The notes under the pieces were generated by a model. It made no database searches. It was not told the origin of the DNA and saw nothing but the letters and a program-made list of their open reading frames with translations. A DNA stretch of 64,000 nt, taken from positions 9,245,501 to 9,309,500 of the forward strand of contig CM042034.1 of assembly GCA_023525975.1 (NCBI GenBank). Reading direction: 5' to 3'. Source of the stretch: Smallanthus sonchifolius. Its lineage: Eukaryota; Streptophyta; Magnoliopsida; Asterales; Asteraceae. The position numbers and the translations under genes are program-made. Shown piece by piece: positions 11,401 to 22,408 of the stretch (position 1 is the stretch's first letter; each line of letters opens with the position of its first letter).

Positions 11401-14400
11401 CATAGGGTATTATATTGAAAGAACAAATTGTATTTAAAAAGCTAAAACTTTGATGACAATTTAAAATATGAAAAGTTGAATGTTAGAATTAATAGACTCT
11501 TAAGTTTTACTTTTATTTTTGGTTTGGAAGGAATATTACTTAAGATTACAATTGCCTAAGGTGATTTGTGCCGTAAATGATGAGTTTTTGTGTCATAATT
11601 TATATTTCAGGAATTGAAGCTGGATGTTATTCAGAGTCAGTTGCAAGTACTCTCTCTCTCTCTCAGTTATTATGTTGTTTAAGATGCCTTTGTGCAATTT
11701 GTTGCGTTGTGTGCGCCTTCTAATTCCTGATCACCTACAAACATCTTGGAGATTATTTTTTTCTTTGATGCTCAAGTCAGGATAAGTCTATCACGTCTTC
11801 AGAGCTAATGAAATTAGTTGCTTATATTAAATCTATTTATTTAGTCTAGAAGTTGTTGAAAAGAAAAGAGAGCATGAAGAGATGGCATTCATGGACATGA
11901 TGCAATATGCTAGAGACTATGGCCTTATATTAGGAGAAACCGTTGGGTGTGATAAGCTTGACAAAGAAACAAAATGGGAACATCATGAAAATGGTGTGGG
12001 ATGCACGTCATGACAATGGTGTCGTGCAGGATGGCTCTAGATTTCGGATATGCCATATAGTGTTATGTTGATACCAAGTGCGTGTCAAGGAAGTTGGCAA
12101 ATAAAATATTTCTAGGAATACTCTAGACTAATGCAGTTTTCTATATATAATATAACCCTTTTTTACAGGCTGTGAAGTTCCATGATACACATAGAAGGCT
12201 ACAACTGTCTACATGTTCCCTTTTAAGAGATGGAACTCGTCCGTTCCCTATTAAAGAGCGAGCCTTACACATTTGTTGATAAAAAATAAAAATACATAAA
12301 TGAAGTTATAAGTTTTGTTCTATTTCTCAGTGTGTTCACATTAGTGTTCCATTATATTTTCTTCACTATTCTCAGCCGCTATCATTTCTCCCTTTTCATT
12401 CTCTTACTTTGTTTTTTGTCTAATGTGTTTAATGAGTGCTAACCTTTGCTGGTTTATATCATCAATTCCTTGAATATTACCTTCAGTTAGCTTAGTTAAC
12501 CTAACCTAAATCAAAGAACGTACGTGCACCCACAACATAGAGAATATTTGCAATTACTTTTCATACTCTGGAATGAGGAAATCCAATTGAAAACTGCAAT
12601 CATATAAAGTGTAGTATACTTTAACGTGAGTTCAGAGGCATTAAAAGCTTTAAGCAGCCAATTCAGTGATCACAACATTGTAATCACCCATAAGCAACAA
12701 TCTATGTTACTATTAAAGGGAAAAATCGTAAGAAAATGTCTCCTCTCAAGTTATACCATGTGTATCATTGATGTTGGATTTGATGAGAGAGCCGACGTTA
12801 ATGATCTCATTCACACACACCGCCATCCCGGTACACTACTTCTGTCCACTGCCACTACCGCCATCGTCCTCTTCAGCACACACATTGTGCCCATACACCT
12901 CTTTTGTGGTAACCGACACTACACCTCCACCCCACCTGTATCAAAAGTATCAATGGTATACCTATCCATTCTTCTTTCTTGTTTGACCGGTCCAATGATA
13001 GTGTGTGTTACTCTTTGATTTCTTGAGGATTTATTCATAGATCTGGAGGTCATGGTTTTCTCATTGACTCGGACACCCTGAATAAGTACGAGGATATAGG
13101 TTCTCTTCTAAGATTCTGATTTATAGTCTGGATTGTTTCAACCTTCGGTTTAAATACCTTTTTCCTATCATGAACCTTTTTTAGGAAACGGATGCGTTCT
13201 CTTGGTCTGGACAGATGTTGGAATGAACTATTGTTTCTGCTTTTTTTCTCCCTTAGTTCCTTGTGTTGGGTTGTGAAGGCTTGTGAAGGAAATAAGGAGG
13301 GAGCCGACCTTAATGGGCTCGGTTCTTAGTTTCTTGTTAATTAAGTTATCAACCCTAATCTTAGTATTATAAATAGAACCTATGATGTAACTTGTATCTT
13401 TGAGCACCTAATAATAAAGAACCCTAGTTGCAAAGTGGACGTAGGCCAATCGGGGCTGAACCACTATAAATCTCTCGTGTCTTTTACTTTCTGTTTATCG
13501 ATTCCGCTGCGATAACGACTCGTGATACCTAACAAGTGGTATCAGAGCTTTTGCTCGTTGTTTACACGGTTCTTCGCTACTGGTTCAATCACAGGAAGGT
13601 GGGCTGTTCGAGAAGTTTTTTTTTCTGCTGTTCGGATCTGCTGCTACAGTACCGCCGTCGTGAATACTGTTTTCCGGCGCTAACAGTGTTTTCTGGCATG
13701 AACAGTGACTGCTGGTTCTGTCCGATTTTTTTGCTGCTGGTTGGTCTGTTTCAGTCGCTAAAATGGGGGCTGACTGCAGCCTGGTTTGTGGCTACTGACT
13801 ACCGCCGATTAGGGTTACATCAACCCTAGGTGTCGCCGCAAGTGGAGGAGGAGGCAGGGCTGATCCGGGGTGTTTAGCGATTAGGGTTCTGTTTTGGACC
13901 CCTTGGAACTGCTGGTTACACTCGGTTTTGCAGGTGAAGTGCCGGTCGGGTTTTAGGGTTCTCTTTGGAGGTTGCTTGGCTTCGGTTGGTGGACTCTTAA
14001 TTTTTTTGGTTTCTTTTGATTCTCGTTTGCAAGTGGCTGAAGACGGGAAAGTCTGAATCGAGAAGTTTAACGGGACTGATTTTGCATGGTGGAAGATGCA
14101 AATAGAGGCGTTATTCGGTGAAAACGATTTGGAGATGGCATTAGAAGAAAAACCAAGTGATTTGAGTCAAGCCGACGAAGTGATTTGGAAGACGAAGGAC
14201 AAAAGGGCGAGAGGTAAGATTATACTGGCTTTGACGAGGAGTGTAGCGTTTAATATCATGAAGGAAACCACGGCTCATGGTATGATGACGGCTCTGTCAA
14301 ATATGTATGAAAAGCCGTCTGCCGGTAACAGGGTGTTCTTGTTAATGAGTTGTTCACGATGCCGATGAACGAGGGAAGCTCAGTACCCGATCACATTAAT

Positions 14401-17383
14401 AACATAAATTCAATTTTGTCCAGGTTATCGACTGTTGGGACAAAGCTTGATGATGATACTCAGGCGGCGATCCTGTTATCCTCTTTGCCTGACTGCTGGT
14501 CAGGTTATGTGACAGCGATCACTAATTCTGGTGGAGCTGGAAATTTGAAGTTTAACGAGATCTGGGATAGTATTTTGGGTGAAGACATTCGTCGGAGGAA
14601 CACTAGTGGGGATCTTCTGATTTATTCAATGTGGGCAAAGGAATGGAAAATAACAGGAGCAATGGAAGTAAGGGAAGGAGTTCATCTAGAACTCGAAAGA
14701 ATGTGAAGTGCTGGAGCTGCAATGAAATTGGACATGTGAAAAGTCAATGTCCGGGAAAGAAAAAGGAAGTGAATAGTGTTTAGGAAGAAGAAGAAGAATC
14801 TGAGGGTGAAACACTGGTTTGCTGTGTAGAGTCTGCCACTGACTCTTGGATTATGGATTCTGGATCTTCGTTTCACGCCATACACAGTGGGGAAACGATG
14901 GTGAATCTGAAGGTAGGCGACTTTGGGAAGGTACGTTTAGGAAACGGTGAGGTTCTTAAAGTAACGGGCATGGGAGATATTGGTCAGAAAACTCCATTGG
15001 GAACTACATGGAACTTGAAGAACGTCAGGGTGATTCCAGGTCTGAAGACGAAGCTTATTTATGTCGCTCAGTTGGATGAACAAGGAATGGAAGTAAAGTT
15101 CGGTGATGGCAAATGGAAAGTGACAAATGGAAATCTGGTTATTGCTCGGGGAAACAAGAAGGGGTCACTTATATGGTTGAAGTATTTGCTGAGGGAGTAA
15201 CCGTCCCGGTTAAGCGTAACAAAGTCGGGTTCGCTGAGTCAAAGGAGCAAAAGAGGGTTCATTTTGCAAGGGTGAAGCCTGGTGTTAAGGTGACTCAAGG
15301 TGAGCGGGATCGGAGGTCTAAACTAGTTCAGGGGTTTGGTGACAGTGGGAGCACGGGGCGTGTTCCGGGCACAGTTACAAAACAACGTTGGGTTTTGAAG
15401 ACCGGTAGTCCGATTGATAAATTCTCTTCATGGAAACACTTGCTGAATGTGGAGAATGGTGATGATTCTCGGTGCATCTCTGAATCTGGTGGAATGTGTA
15501 AACCAGTTGAGACAGAGGATGGGTTAGAAATGACTGCCGGGTTGGAGCTTCAACTGCCCTTTCATGTATATGATGAAGAGGGGGATTGCAACTAGGGGGA
15601 TTCGGATGAAGTCTGAGCTTGTTTATGGGGACTGAAGGCTCGGGACACTTTGGATATAGAAGATACTGGAGTTACTGAATCTGGGTTATTGTGTGCTTGA
15701 TGGCGGGCTAGAGTATTCGCAAGGCTTTCAAGTGGGAGATTGTTGGGTTGTGAAGGCTTGTGCAGGAAATAAGGAGGGAGCCGGCCTTAATGGGCTTGAG
15801 CCCGGTTATTAGTTTCTTGTTAATTAAGTTATTAACCCTAATCTTAGTATTATAAATAGAACCTATGATGTAACTTGTATCTTTGAGCATCTAATAATAA
15901 AGAACCCTAGTTGCAAAGTAGACGTAGGCCAATCGGGGCTGAACCACTATAAATCTCTCGTGTCTTTTACTTTCTGTTTATCGATTGCCTGCGTGTGTGT
16001 GTGATTCCGCTGCGATAACGACTCGTGATACCTAACACCTTGATCAACAGTTGTACAAGATACTTTCTTATTTGATGCTGGAACAAATGTTAGTGGAATA
16101 GTGTGTTGATACCCTAGTCCTATCTTTAAAGGTAGAGCATACTGATGACCTCTGGTACCCGAGTCTTAGAGTTGCACATCTTCAATGTTTCTCTGTTCCT
16201 TTTTCCAGTTCCTTACATTGGGCCATTATCTCTCTTAAATACTTATTTCACTTGCTCTAGCTCTATTAGATCCATGCTCTGATACTTGTAATAATTTCTG
16301 TTGTACTAGCGGGACATGTTTGTGTCAACCCGTGAATACACTTGTCGTGTTCAGGTTTATGTGTTTGGCATGATTTCGAGTCCGTGAGTTTGCGAACTCG
16401 ACAGATTTCAACCCACAAACATGTCCAGAGATCTAACTAGTTCCACTATATAATCAACAATTGCAATATATAGGTTTTGATCATAGAATCCCGGCCTAAG
16501 GTTCTTATGCAGTCATTACACCTTGGTTTTTTAATTCTCCCTCCCCTTAAAAGGAAAACACACGCACACACATATTATTAGAACGTTTTATTCATCGCTC
16601 AGATAGAACATCATTGTGTTGGTTTAGCATCATCTACATAATTTCAGTTCAACCAAAACCCTAAATTTGCTAATGAATTTGCAGGTTGCTCGACGCCAAA
16701 TTGATAATGCTGCAAATTTGAGGAAGAAACTGGTCTCACCTCCTATTCCTGCTTGTGAAGTTGCAGGTGCTGTTGATAACCTCCCACAATCAATGTCTTT
16801 TGGAACCGCTACACATGCTTCTGAAGAAGAAAACAAGAAAGCAGCTGCAGCTGCAGTTGCTGCAAAACTTGCAGCTTCAACATCCTCCGCACAAATGCTT
16901 ACATCTGTTCTCTCTTCTCTAGTTGCAGAGGAAGCCGCCTCAATCAGCAACGGCTTTAATCCACCCGGATTTAATTCCAGTCTATCCTTATTTCCGCCAG
17001 AAAAGAGACCCAAACTAGAAAAACCAATGTCGGTCTCAGATTTAACCAATCCCGACACTTCCGCTTATTTTAATATCCAAACATCATTTCCGCCCCCACC
17101 ACCACCTCTACCACCATCCGCAAGTTCTCCGGCGAATCAGTTTGTTCAGGCTTCTTCTGGTTTAATGATGGGTGGAATGCCATATGCATACGGAGCTAGC
17201 ACCCTACCGCCGCCACCACCACCTTTGCCATCACATATTGCAATGGGGATGATGAGGCCCGCCCACCAACCGCCTCAGCAGCAGCAGTCTCAGACTAGCG
17301 GCGGATACTACAGGCCTCCAGGTATTGGGTTTTACGGGCAAAACCATCAGCCGACACCACCGCCACCCGTGCCCAGGCAGTGA
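5457..17383 (+). CDS. CID (RPR) domain protein, RPRD1-like regulator of RNA polymerase II
   Basis: Seven exons: 5457-5535, 6270-6517, 6672-6833, 6925-7072, 11139-11278, 11611-11646 and 16685-17383. They join in frame to 503 residues. Residues about 5-130 form a CTD-interacting domain (LSDKLFKLNSSQQSIE; RKKAKQIVEIWHKSF; LYLANDILQNSRRKG), followed by WDERRVFGSRG. A coiled coil of the CREPT type spans exons 4-7 (LLDEIQEQENVLQDCVNQLE). An alanine-rich stretch lies near 320-336, and a Pro/Gln-rich tail has two PPPPPP blocks. Family members (human RPRD1A/B; plant proteins annotated ENTH/VHS) bind the phosphorylated Pol II CTD in the nucleus. Exon 6 is a 36-bp microexon. Introns 4 (4,066 bp) and 6 (5,038 bp) are swollen by transposons, yet all splice sites look sound. 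Function beyond CTD binding is inferred. Confidence 0.93.
7851..8585. mobile_element. CTTGGTTT-terminated TIR element nested in the Copia relic
   Basis: The ends are CTTGGTTTAAAAAGGCGCG and the inverted CGCCTTTTAAAACCAAG. Subterminal DNA is rich in GCGCCT-type motifs on both sides. It divides gag-derived from RT-derived sequence in the Copia relic. No clean target duplication is seen, so a deletion probably accompanied or followed insertion. No transposase ORF. Similar termini occur at 37974-38633 and at about 884. Confidence 0.65.
8586..9130 (+). pseudogene. Copia reverse transcriptase / RNase H remnant
   Basis: The frame at 8586-8919 reads as the C-terminal end of Copia reverse transcriptase (NPAFTPFDTKSKL, HYRQLAGALQYL, NALKRILQYIHDT). 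RNase H-like sequence then continues with frameshifts and stops to about 9130. It is broken and is part of the element at 7089-10887. Confidence 0.8.
9255..9778. mobile_element. Foldback MITE M1 with G-rich core
   Basis: Terminal inverted repeats: the left end GGGAAGGGTCATAAGAAAAC matches the inverted right end GGGGTGAGTTCACTAGAAAAC, and both continue into CATGAGAAAAT. It lies in a TATATA tract, suggesting TA-type targeting. The core (about 9430-9710) is a run of GGGGTGGGG and TTTAGGTTTTTGGGG motifs that resemble degenerate plant telomere repeats and could form G-quadruplexes. No ORF. Confidence 0.75.
9795..10325. mobile_element. Foldback MITE M2 with C-rich core
   Basis: The ends are GGGGAAGGTTCCACTAAGAAG and, inverted, GGGGGAGGATCAAATAAGAAG. 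A second inverted pair lies inside (AACGAACTCCGATTGAGCTC near 9840 and its complement near 10230). The core at 9900-10185 is C-rich (CCCCAAAAACCTAAAC, then CCCTAAA-like repeats), the complement of the M1 core. Flanks are TATATA. The ORF visible inside it is low-complexity and not a gene. Confidence 0.78.
10358..10829. mobile_element. Foldback MITE M3, close relative of M2
   Basis: Same termini as M2 (GGGGAAGGTTCCACTAAGAAG; inverted GGGGGAGGTTCAAATAAGAAG), the same subterminal inverted repeats and the same C-rich core. It is separated from M2 only by a TA-rich tract of about 30 bp. It ends where the 3' LTR of the host Copia relic resumes. Confidence 0.78.
11647..13263 (+). other. RPRD1-like intron 6, left part
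   Basis: AT-rich intron DNA between the 36-bp microexon and the Copia element at 13264. The ORF at 12626-13018 has no recognisable domain, no splice context and simple-sequence parts, so it is not called a gene. Nothing else is supported. Confidence 0.6.
13264..13534 (+). repeat. 5' LTR of the older Copia element
   Basis: Starts TGTTGGGTTGTG and ends ACCTAACA. It holds a TATA-like TATTATAAATAG and an AATAATAAAGAA poly(A)-type signal. It lacks the GT-rich 16-bp segment present in the 3' LTR. Confidence 0.9.
14039..15595 (+). pseudogene. Decayed Copia Gag-protease ORF
   Basis: Reading the three frames in turn gives the same order as the intact ORF at 2064-3527: capsid region (WWKMQIEALF, MYEKPSAGN, ILLSSLPDCW), zinc knuckle CWSCNEIGHVKSQC at about 14708-14750, protease motif WIMDSGSSFHAI at about 14850, and a basic tail to 15595. 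The start codon is changed to GTG, a TGA follows eight codons later, frameshifts occur near 14345, 14640 and 15170, and a TAG lies near 14780. It cannot make a full protein. Confidence 0.88.
15741..16037 (+). repeat. 3' LTR of the older Copia element
   Basis: Partner of 13264-13534, with an extra GCCTGCGTGTGTGTGT-like segment near 15988-16004. It is followed by the CCTTG target duplication. Confidence 0.9.
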
Positions 17384-18310
17384 AGTGATTTGTTGTTTTG
17401 TATATTAATAGGAATCTGTTCTAGACATATATACTCAGCAGTTGATTACATCCTGACTTGCCTATGCTTGTATTTTACAATGTACTGTTGAATTCTAGGT
17501 GGGTATAACTGCAAGTAAATCAAACAAGTCAACTATGGCTTATAAGGATGCATAATGTATGTCTTAACTTTCATAATTTTCTTATTACTTCCATCCTATA
17601 CAAGTTTGTAACCTTGTATCATTTTCTAATGATGTCAAACCAGGACAAGTCATTCAACCATGGCGCGTGTTCATATTTTGATCGGTTCTTAAAACATTTC
17701 GACTCGAACGAGTTCAGGAGGCCGGAGTGATTCACACATACATAGTTAATTGTAAAACATTTCGTTTTAAACACTAATTTAACACAATACATTGTAGTTC
17801 ATATATACATTAGACGTTTGTGGCAATTGAATCCTTATGAAACTACACTTGTGAATCATGAAAATAACGTGTTTAGTGATCTTTGCTAATGAAATTAGTA
17901 ACAATCAATGCATCTCCCTTACTTAGAAGACTAGAAATTTAGATATGTGTCCTTTTTTAACATATTTTATACAACCTAACATAATATTTTATAGTGAAGG
18001 GTCATGATGATTACTTAATTGAGTTATTTAGTTTTTTTTTAATGGTGTTTGGTACTACTCCCAATATCCGAATGAGCCTTTCTGAGACGGGACGTCAACC
18101 GTTCATACTGATTTTAACGCTTCAGGCCTGACTTACCCAGGAACAATATCAAGGAGGAAACTCACCACTGTGTTTCATATCTTCAAAAGACTCCAACATA
18201 TTCATGTTTTTTTGATGAGAAATCATAGTAAACAATCACGTCACTCTTCACACAAGTATAACCTTTATATGTGATTCAAAATAAACATAACCGCAAGAAG
18301 AGCACCCACA
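17384..18310. other. 3' UTR of RPRD1-like gene and AT-rich spacer
   Basis: Presumed 3' UTR directly after the stop codon, then spacer. The ORF at 17548-17730 has no support. The 18180-18280 stretch is partly repeated ahead of the second peptide gene (near 21360-21490), so it belongs to that local duplication. Confidence 0.6.
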
Positions 18311-18653
18311 ATGATCAAGCTTACTGAAACACGCATGATCATCTTCCTCATAAGTTTCATCGTATTGCTTGTTTGTCATCAGTGTAAGTTCCCTTCAACT
18401 ATTTAACTTCTCAAGTCGTATTTTCTCCAAAATAACTTTAATTTTTTGACATATAGGCATCGGAACAAATGAAATCAATGTCATTAAAACAGGTGGGGTT
18501 TTAGGACAACCACCTTGCAAAATATATTGTCAACCGAGTAAGAAAGCATCCGAGTTTTGTTGTTGCGATGCTGAAAGTCCATGCGACAAAAATCCGGTTT
18601 TATGTACCATGAAGTGTGAGAAGGAAAAAAAATGTTGTGCCACAAAAATATAA
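18311..18653 (+). CDS. Secreted cysteine-rich peptide (defensin-like), intact copy
   Basis: Two exons, 18311-18383 and 18457-18653, join in frame through a 73-bp GT-AG intron to give 89 residues. Residues 1 to about 27 are a hydrophobic signal peptide (MIIFLISFIVLLVCHQ). The mature part has ten cysteines in the order C-x3-C-x9-CCC-x5-C-x7-C-x3-C-x5-CC and is lysine-rich. A short signal exon followed by one exon for the mature peptide is typical of plant cysteine-rich peptides such as defensin-like and ESF1-type families, but I could not assign a named family. The likely site is the apoplast; role (defence or cell signalling) is not shown. A diverged copy lies at 21565-21940. Confidence 0.72.
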
Positions 18654-21564
18654 TCGATATTATCATGGGATAATTATGTAATAGAATAAACAAGTCGCGT
18701 ATAGTCTACATAACCATGGTGTGTTATATTTCAAGTTACGCGAAAGTTGGTGTTTCACAAGAAAATAAAGTTAATAATGAAATTTGCTTATGATTAATAT
18801 TTATAAAAAAAAGACATTTGTTGATAAATAACATGATGAAAGTGACTATATGCAATGAAACATAAGGAAGGATGGAGCCACTACTTTATTGTTAACGTGA
18901 TTGTTAGACGACTGTTCCTAGAAAAACTATTAATGAACATCTTAGCTTTAAAATAATAATTGTTTAACAAAGGTTTGAAAAAGCTGATTATATTTAAAAT
19001 TCAAAGAAGTATAAAATTAAAAGTTATTATGAGAAAAATCATTGCATTGAAGGAAGTTTCAAAGTAGATTTTTAAAAATAATTATTAATGAAAAATTAAT
19101 GTGACAAACAAAACTTTGTTTAGAAATACTATTTATATCGCTGAAAAAACGATAAATTACCAATAGTGTTGTATATATATGATAATACGTCGCGTAGAAA
19201 TGCTCTTTATACAACCCTATTCTAGGAGGATTTTCAGCTAATTACATTGACTATAATAATTAAAAAATATTCAAAATATATACTATCCTAAAATACTAAT
19301 TATAACCGACTAATAGTCTCCACAGTTGAATTTGTAGCTGGTTGGATTGAGAGACGAGATCTGGTCGCTGAGGAAGATGCAGTACCCGGATGTGGAGCGT
19401 CTGGAGTCGGGGCATCCCCCCAATCAGCATCGGAGTATGCTGTGATTTTGACTGATTTGGAGGATGTGAGATGTAACCCTAGTTCCTTTTAGATATCTTA
19501 GGATTCTTTTTAAGTAGTTCACGTGGCTGATGCATATAGAGGCAGACCTGGTGCATTGCATATGCTATGTCCGGTTGGGTGAGTGTGAGGTAATTTCTTT
19601 CTGTCCATTTATGATGATTTAGTGAATATTTTTTTAGTTCGATTCGTTTGACATACGCTCTTCAGTCTGATGGATGCATGTTACACCATACCACACACAA
19701 ACCCTCCCACGCCGAATGGATTTTTTCGAGAACGAAAATGAATACTCTTTTTTACATCAACATCTCATCAATCATCACCTTTAATCAGCCGGTGTTGCAG
19801 GTTTTAGCTCTATTAGTTTATTCGTTAAGCAAATAATGTTGATTTCGTCAATGACATGTTTTAAAAATATACAATGTTACACCATACCACATGTAATCGT
19901 TTTTAATGCTTTTTTTATTTGAATTTTTTAATATATGATTGGAAACGGACTAGCGGACACTGATATGAATTGATGTTTTTTTATTTATACGATACGGTTT
20001 GATTTTATGCTTATTTTATTTGATGTTTTTTAGTTAAAATATGTGTTTAGTGAATGACTTTGAATAAAAGATCATATCATGAGTGTTTTTATTTGACATT
20101 TTGTATGTATTATTTAATGAATATCATGTTTAAGTTAAATAATAAAGTATGCTTTGTAACTTGTACTTAGAAACCCAAATACCGATTAACCCGACCCGAA
20201 TAAACACAAAATAAAATAATCCGAAACTTATTTGGGTCGGTAAACGGGTAACATTTTTATAACCAAAAACCCCGAATAACCCAAAATCCAATTAAAAAAC
20301 CCGAAGAACACCATCTTCATGTTTGTGAAGAGCCAAAACCGGCCTATTGACCATGCTTAAAGGTTTAGCAAAACAAACCATCCTTGACATAGCGAAGTTA
20401 GAGGAACATTACACCTAGAAAGACAATTGTTATAATGCAAATGAAAAAAAAAAAGAATCATGAAACTTTATACTTTTGTATCATTTGCATATAGTCCATC
20501 ATCCTAGAAATTTGTATATATTTCTTATATCTATTAGATCTCCTAAAATGTTTGTTTGGTTATGTTTAGTAAAATGTCTGGCAGTCAAATACCGATACGA
20601 ATTTCGATAATATCAATACTAATAAAGATGTTGTTCACTTATAATAGGTTCGGCTCGTCACGGTACCACAACGGTAATGACACTCGCTATAGGCAATGAT
20701 ACAAAAAAACTTGATTTTGAATACAACTCCATTTTCAAAAAAAAAATTATAACGGAACGTTGACAAAAAAACTAAAACAGCCAAACACTCCGTATTTTGA
20801 AAAAAGTTTGGCACCCATGAATTTGTGGATGGAAAGGTATAATCAATAATGGCACCTCCTATGCATAATATCTTAAATCTTTGTGTGTTTTTCTATGTTT
20901 CAAGTTTCACCATAACCCAAAACCTAGAAACGAGTCTCTTCATTCCTCAATTATTGAAACTATGTCTACTTTCTTACCTGTCAAGTTTGATTTCAATTTT
21001 TTTTTTATTTTCTTATTACAACGATTATTTGTTGATGTTATCATTTAAAAATATACAATGTCACTCGAGTAATACACATACAACAAATCAAAAAATTATT
21101 GGTGTTTCATAGGGTGGATCCGCCTCTGTCCTATTCAAAAAACGAGATAGTGTTTACAAATTATTTTTTCTTGTATAAAGATAAAATATTAGGTAAGAGA
21201 GAAAGTCGTTTAAGTAAACTCATCATGTGATGTTTCTATACATCAAAATCTTGTGACGACAAACTCAATTCCTTGCGAATCTTCACATCGAAATCATGAA
21301 AATAATGTTAGAAGGTATTCAGTTTGACATGTTCAGGGCTTCTTCAAGGAAAATTCCTATCTTTAAAAGACTCCAACACGTTCATCAAACCAAAAAAAGG
21401 GTAAAAAGTTCAAAAACCATTTTTTTGTTGCAAAATGCCAAAAATAAATAGTCACGCCACTAGCCTAAATCTTTATAAGTATAACATTCGTCTCAGTTAC
21501 CATTCATCGAAATCCTCTTAATACCTCCAAAGAAGTAAACATAGCCGAAAGAACAACACGCAAG
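18654..21564. other. AT-rich spacer between the two peptide genes
   Basis: No gene is visible. A GC-richer patch at about 19328-19490 stays open for some 50 codons (SPQSASEYAVILTDLEDV), probably a transposon relic. At 20160-20330 there is CCCGAATAACCC-type sequence like the subterminal parts of hAT-type MITEs. The last 200 bp resemble the DNA upstream of the first peptide gene. Confidence 0.5.
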
Positions 21565-21940
21565 ATGACCAAGCTTCTTGAATCACATATAACCATCTTG
21601 CACATAAGCTTTCTCGTATTACTTGTTTGTCATCAGTAAGTTCCCTTCGTCCATCAATCTTTTCAATTACTATTTTTTATTAAATAACCTCACAATGGAC
21701 ATCTTTTTTTTGGATATATATAGGTAGCAACACAAGTGAAATTTATGTCATTAAAACATCTGCGATTGTGCCACCACCTTGCTTTGTATATTGTGATTAC
21801 TTTCCTGGTCCGATAACTCCGTCTGATGGAAAGTATTGTTGTTGCGGTAACTTAATTGGCGGTCCATGCGACAAAAAAAAAATGTTGATTGTCGAAAAAA
21901 GTGTATGGAAGCTAAAAAATGTTGTGCCATCAAAATATAA
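21565..21940 (+). pseudogene. Second cysteine-rich peptide copy, frameshifted
   Basis: Homologous to 18311-18653 throughout (signal peptide ...LHISFLVLLVCHQ; TSEIYVIKT; CCC block). Two lesions are seen. First, the exon 1 boundary has lost two bases (CATCAGTAAGT instead of CATCAGTGTAAGT); splicing to the first AG (exon start 21724) gives CAG-TAG, a stop, but the AG four bases on (exon start 21728) restores the frame. Second, a run of ten A at 21873-21882 is one base short of the paralogous frame, so the last four cysteines are lost. It could be a true pseudogene or a homopolymer sequencing error; downstream the CRKKCMEAKKCCAIKI frame is perfectly kept. Confidence 0.7.
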
Positions 21941-22408
21941 TCGATAATAATTATCATGGGAAAATTATGTTACAAAATAACTTTATGTTTCATATCACCT
22001 TAGCACGTAATAATAATAATTGTCTTTCTACATGTTTTATGATCAACATATTTCTCATTGATTGCTCTATCGATTCTATTTGCATATTTCTTTCTTTTGA
22101 TATTCAAAATAAGATATCAAAATGAGCAAGTGAGCACAATCCTTTATAGTAAAGGGTCATGTGAGTTAATTGAAAATTTTAATATATGCATGTAGCACCT
22201 TATACAATATAAAGTGACTACAATTTGTTTGAGATGGATAATAAAAAGAAGATGTTTATGAAAAAATAACATGATGAAGTGGTTTACATTATGTCCTCCC
22301 CTCCCTTCCCTTTTTCCTTCTTTCCGAAAATACCCGAACGACCCTCGATCTTTTATTCTTTTACGGAGCTTCATTTAATGAGACGTTTTATTTTCGGGAT
22401 GTTACGGT

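Larger units (their letters stand above)
13264..16037 (+). mobile_element. Older gag-only Copia element in RPRD1-like intron 6
   Basis: The plus-strand LTRs are 13264-13534 (271 bp) and 15741-16037 (297 bp). They differ by about seven substitutions plus a 7-bp and a 16-bp indel. The 5-bp target duplication CCTTG is at 13259-13263 and 16038-16042. The primer site TGGTATCAGAGC is at 13537-13548 and the polypurine tract AAGTGGGAGAT ends at 15740. Gag and protease remnants fill the interior, with no integrase or polymerase. It is related to, but clearly older than, the element at 1544-4426. Its presence in an intron in the sense direction could add cryptic poly(A) signals. Confidence 0.92.

Noticed and set aside
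12626..13018. 130-codon ORF in intron 6 of the RPRD1-like gene
   Set aside because: No recognisable domain, low-complexity parts, and it lies between two well-supported exons of another gene.
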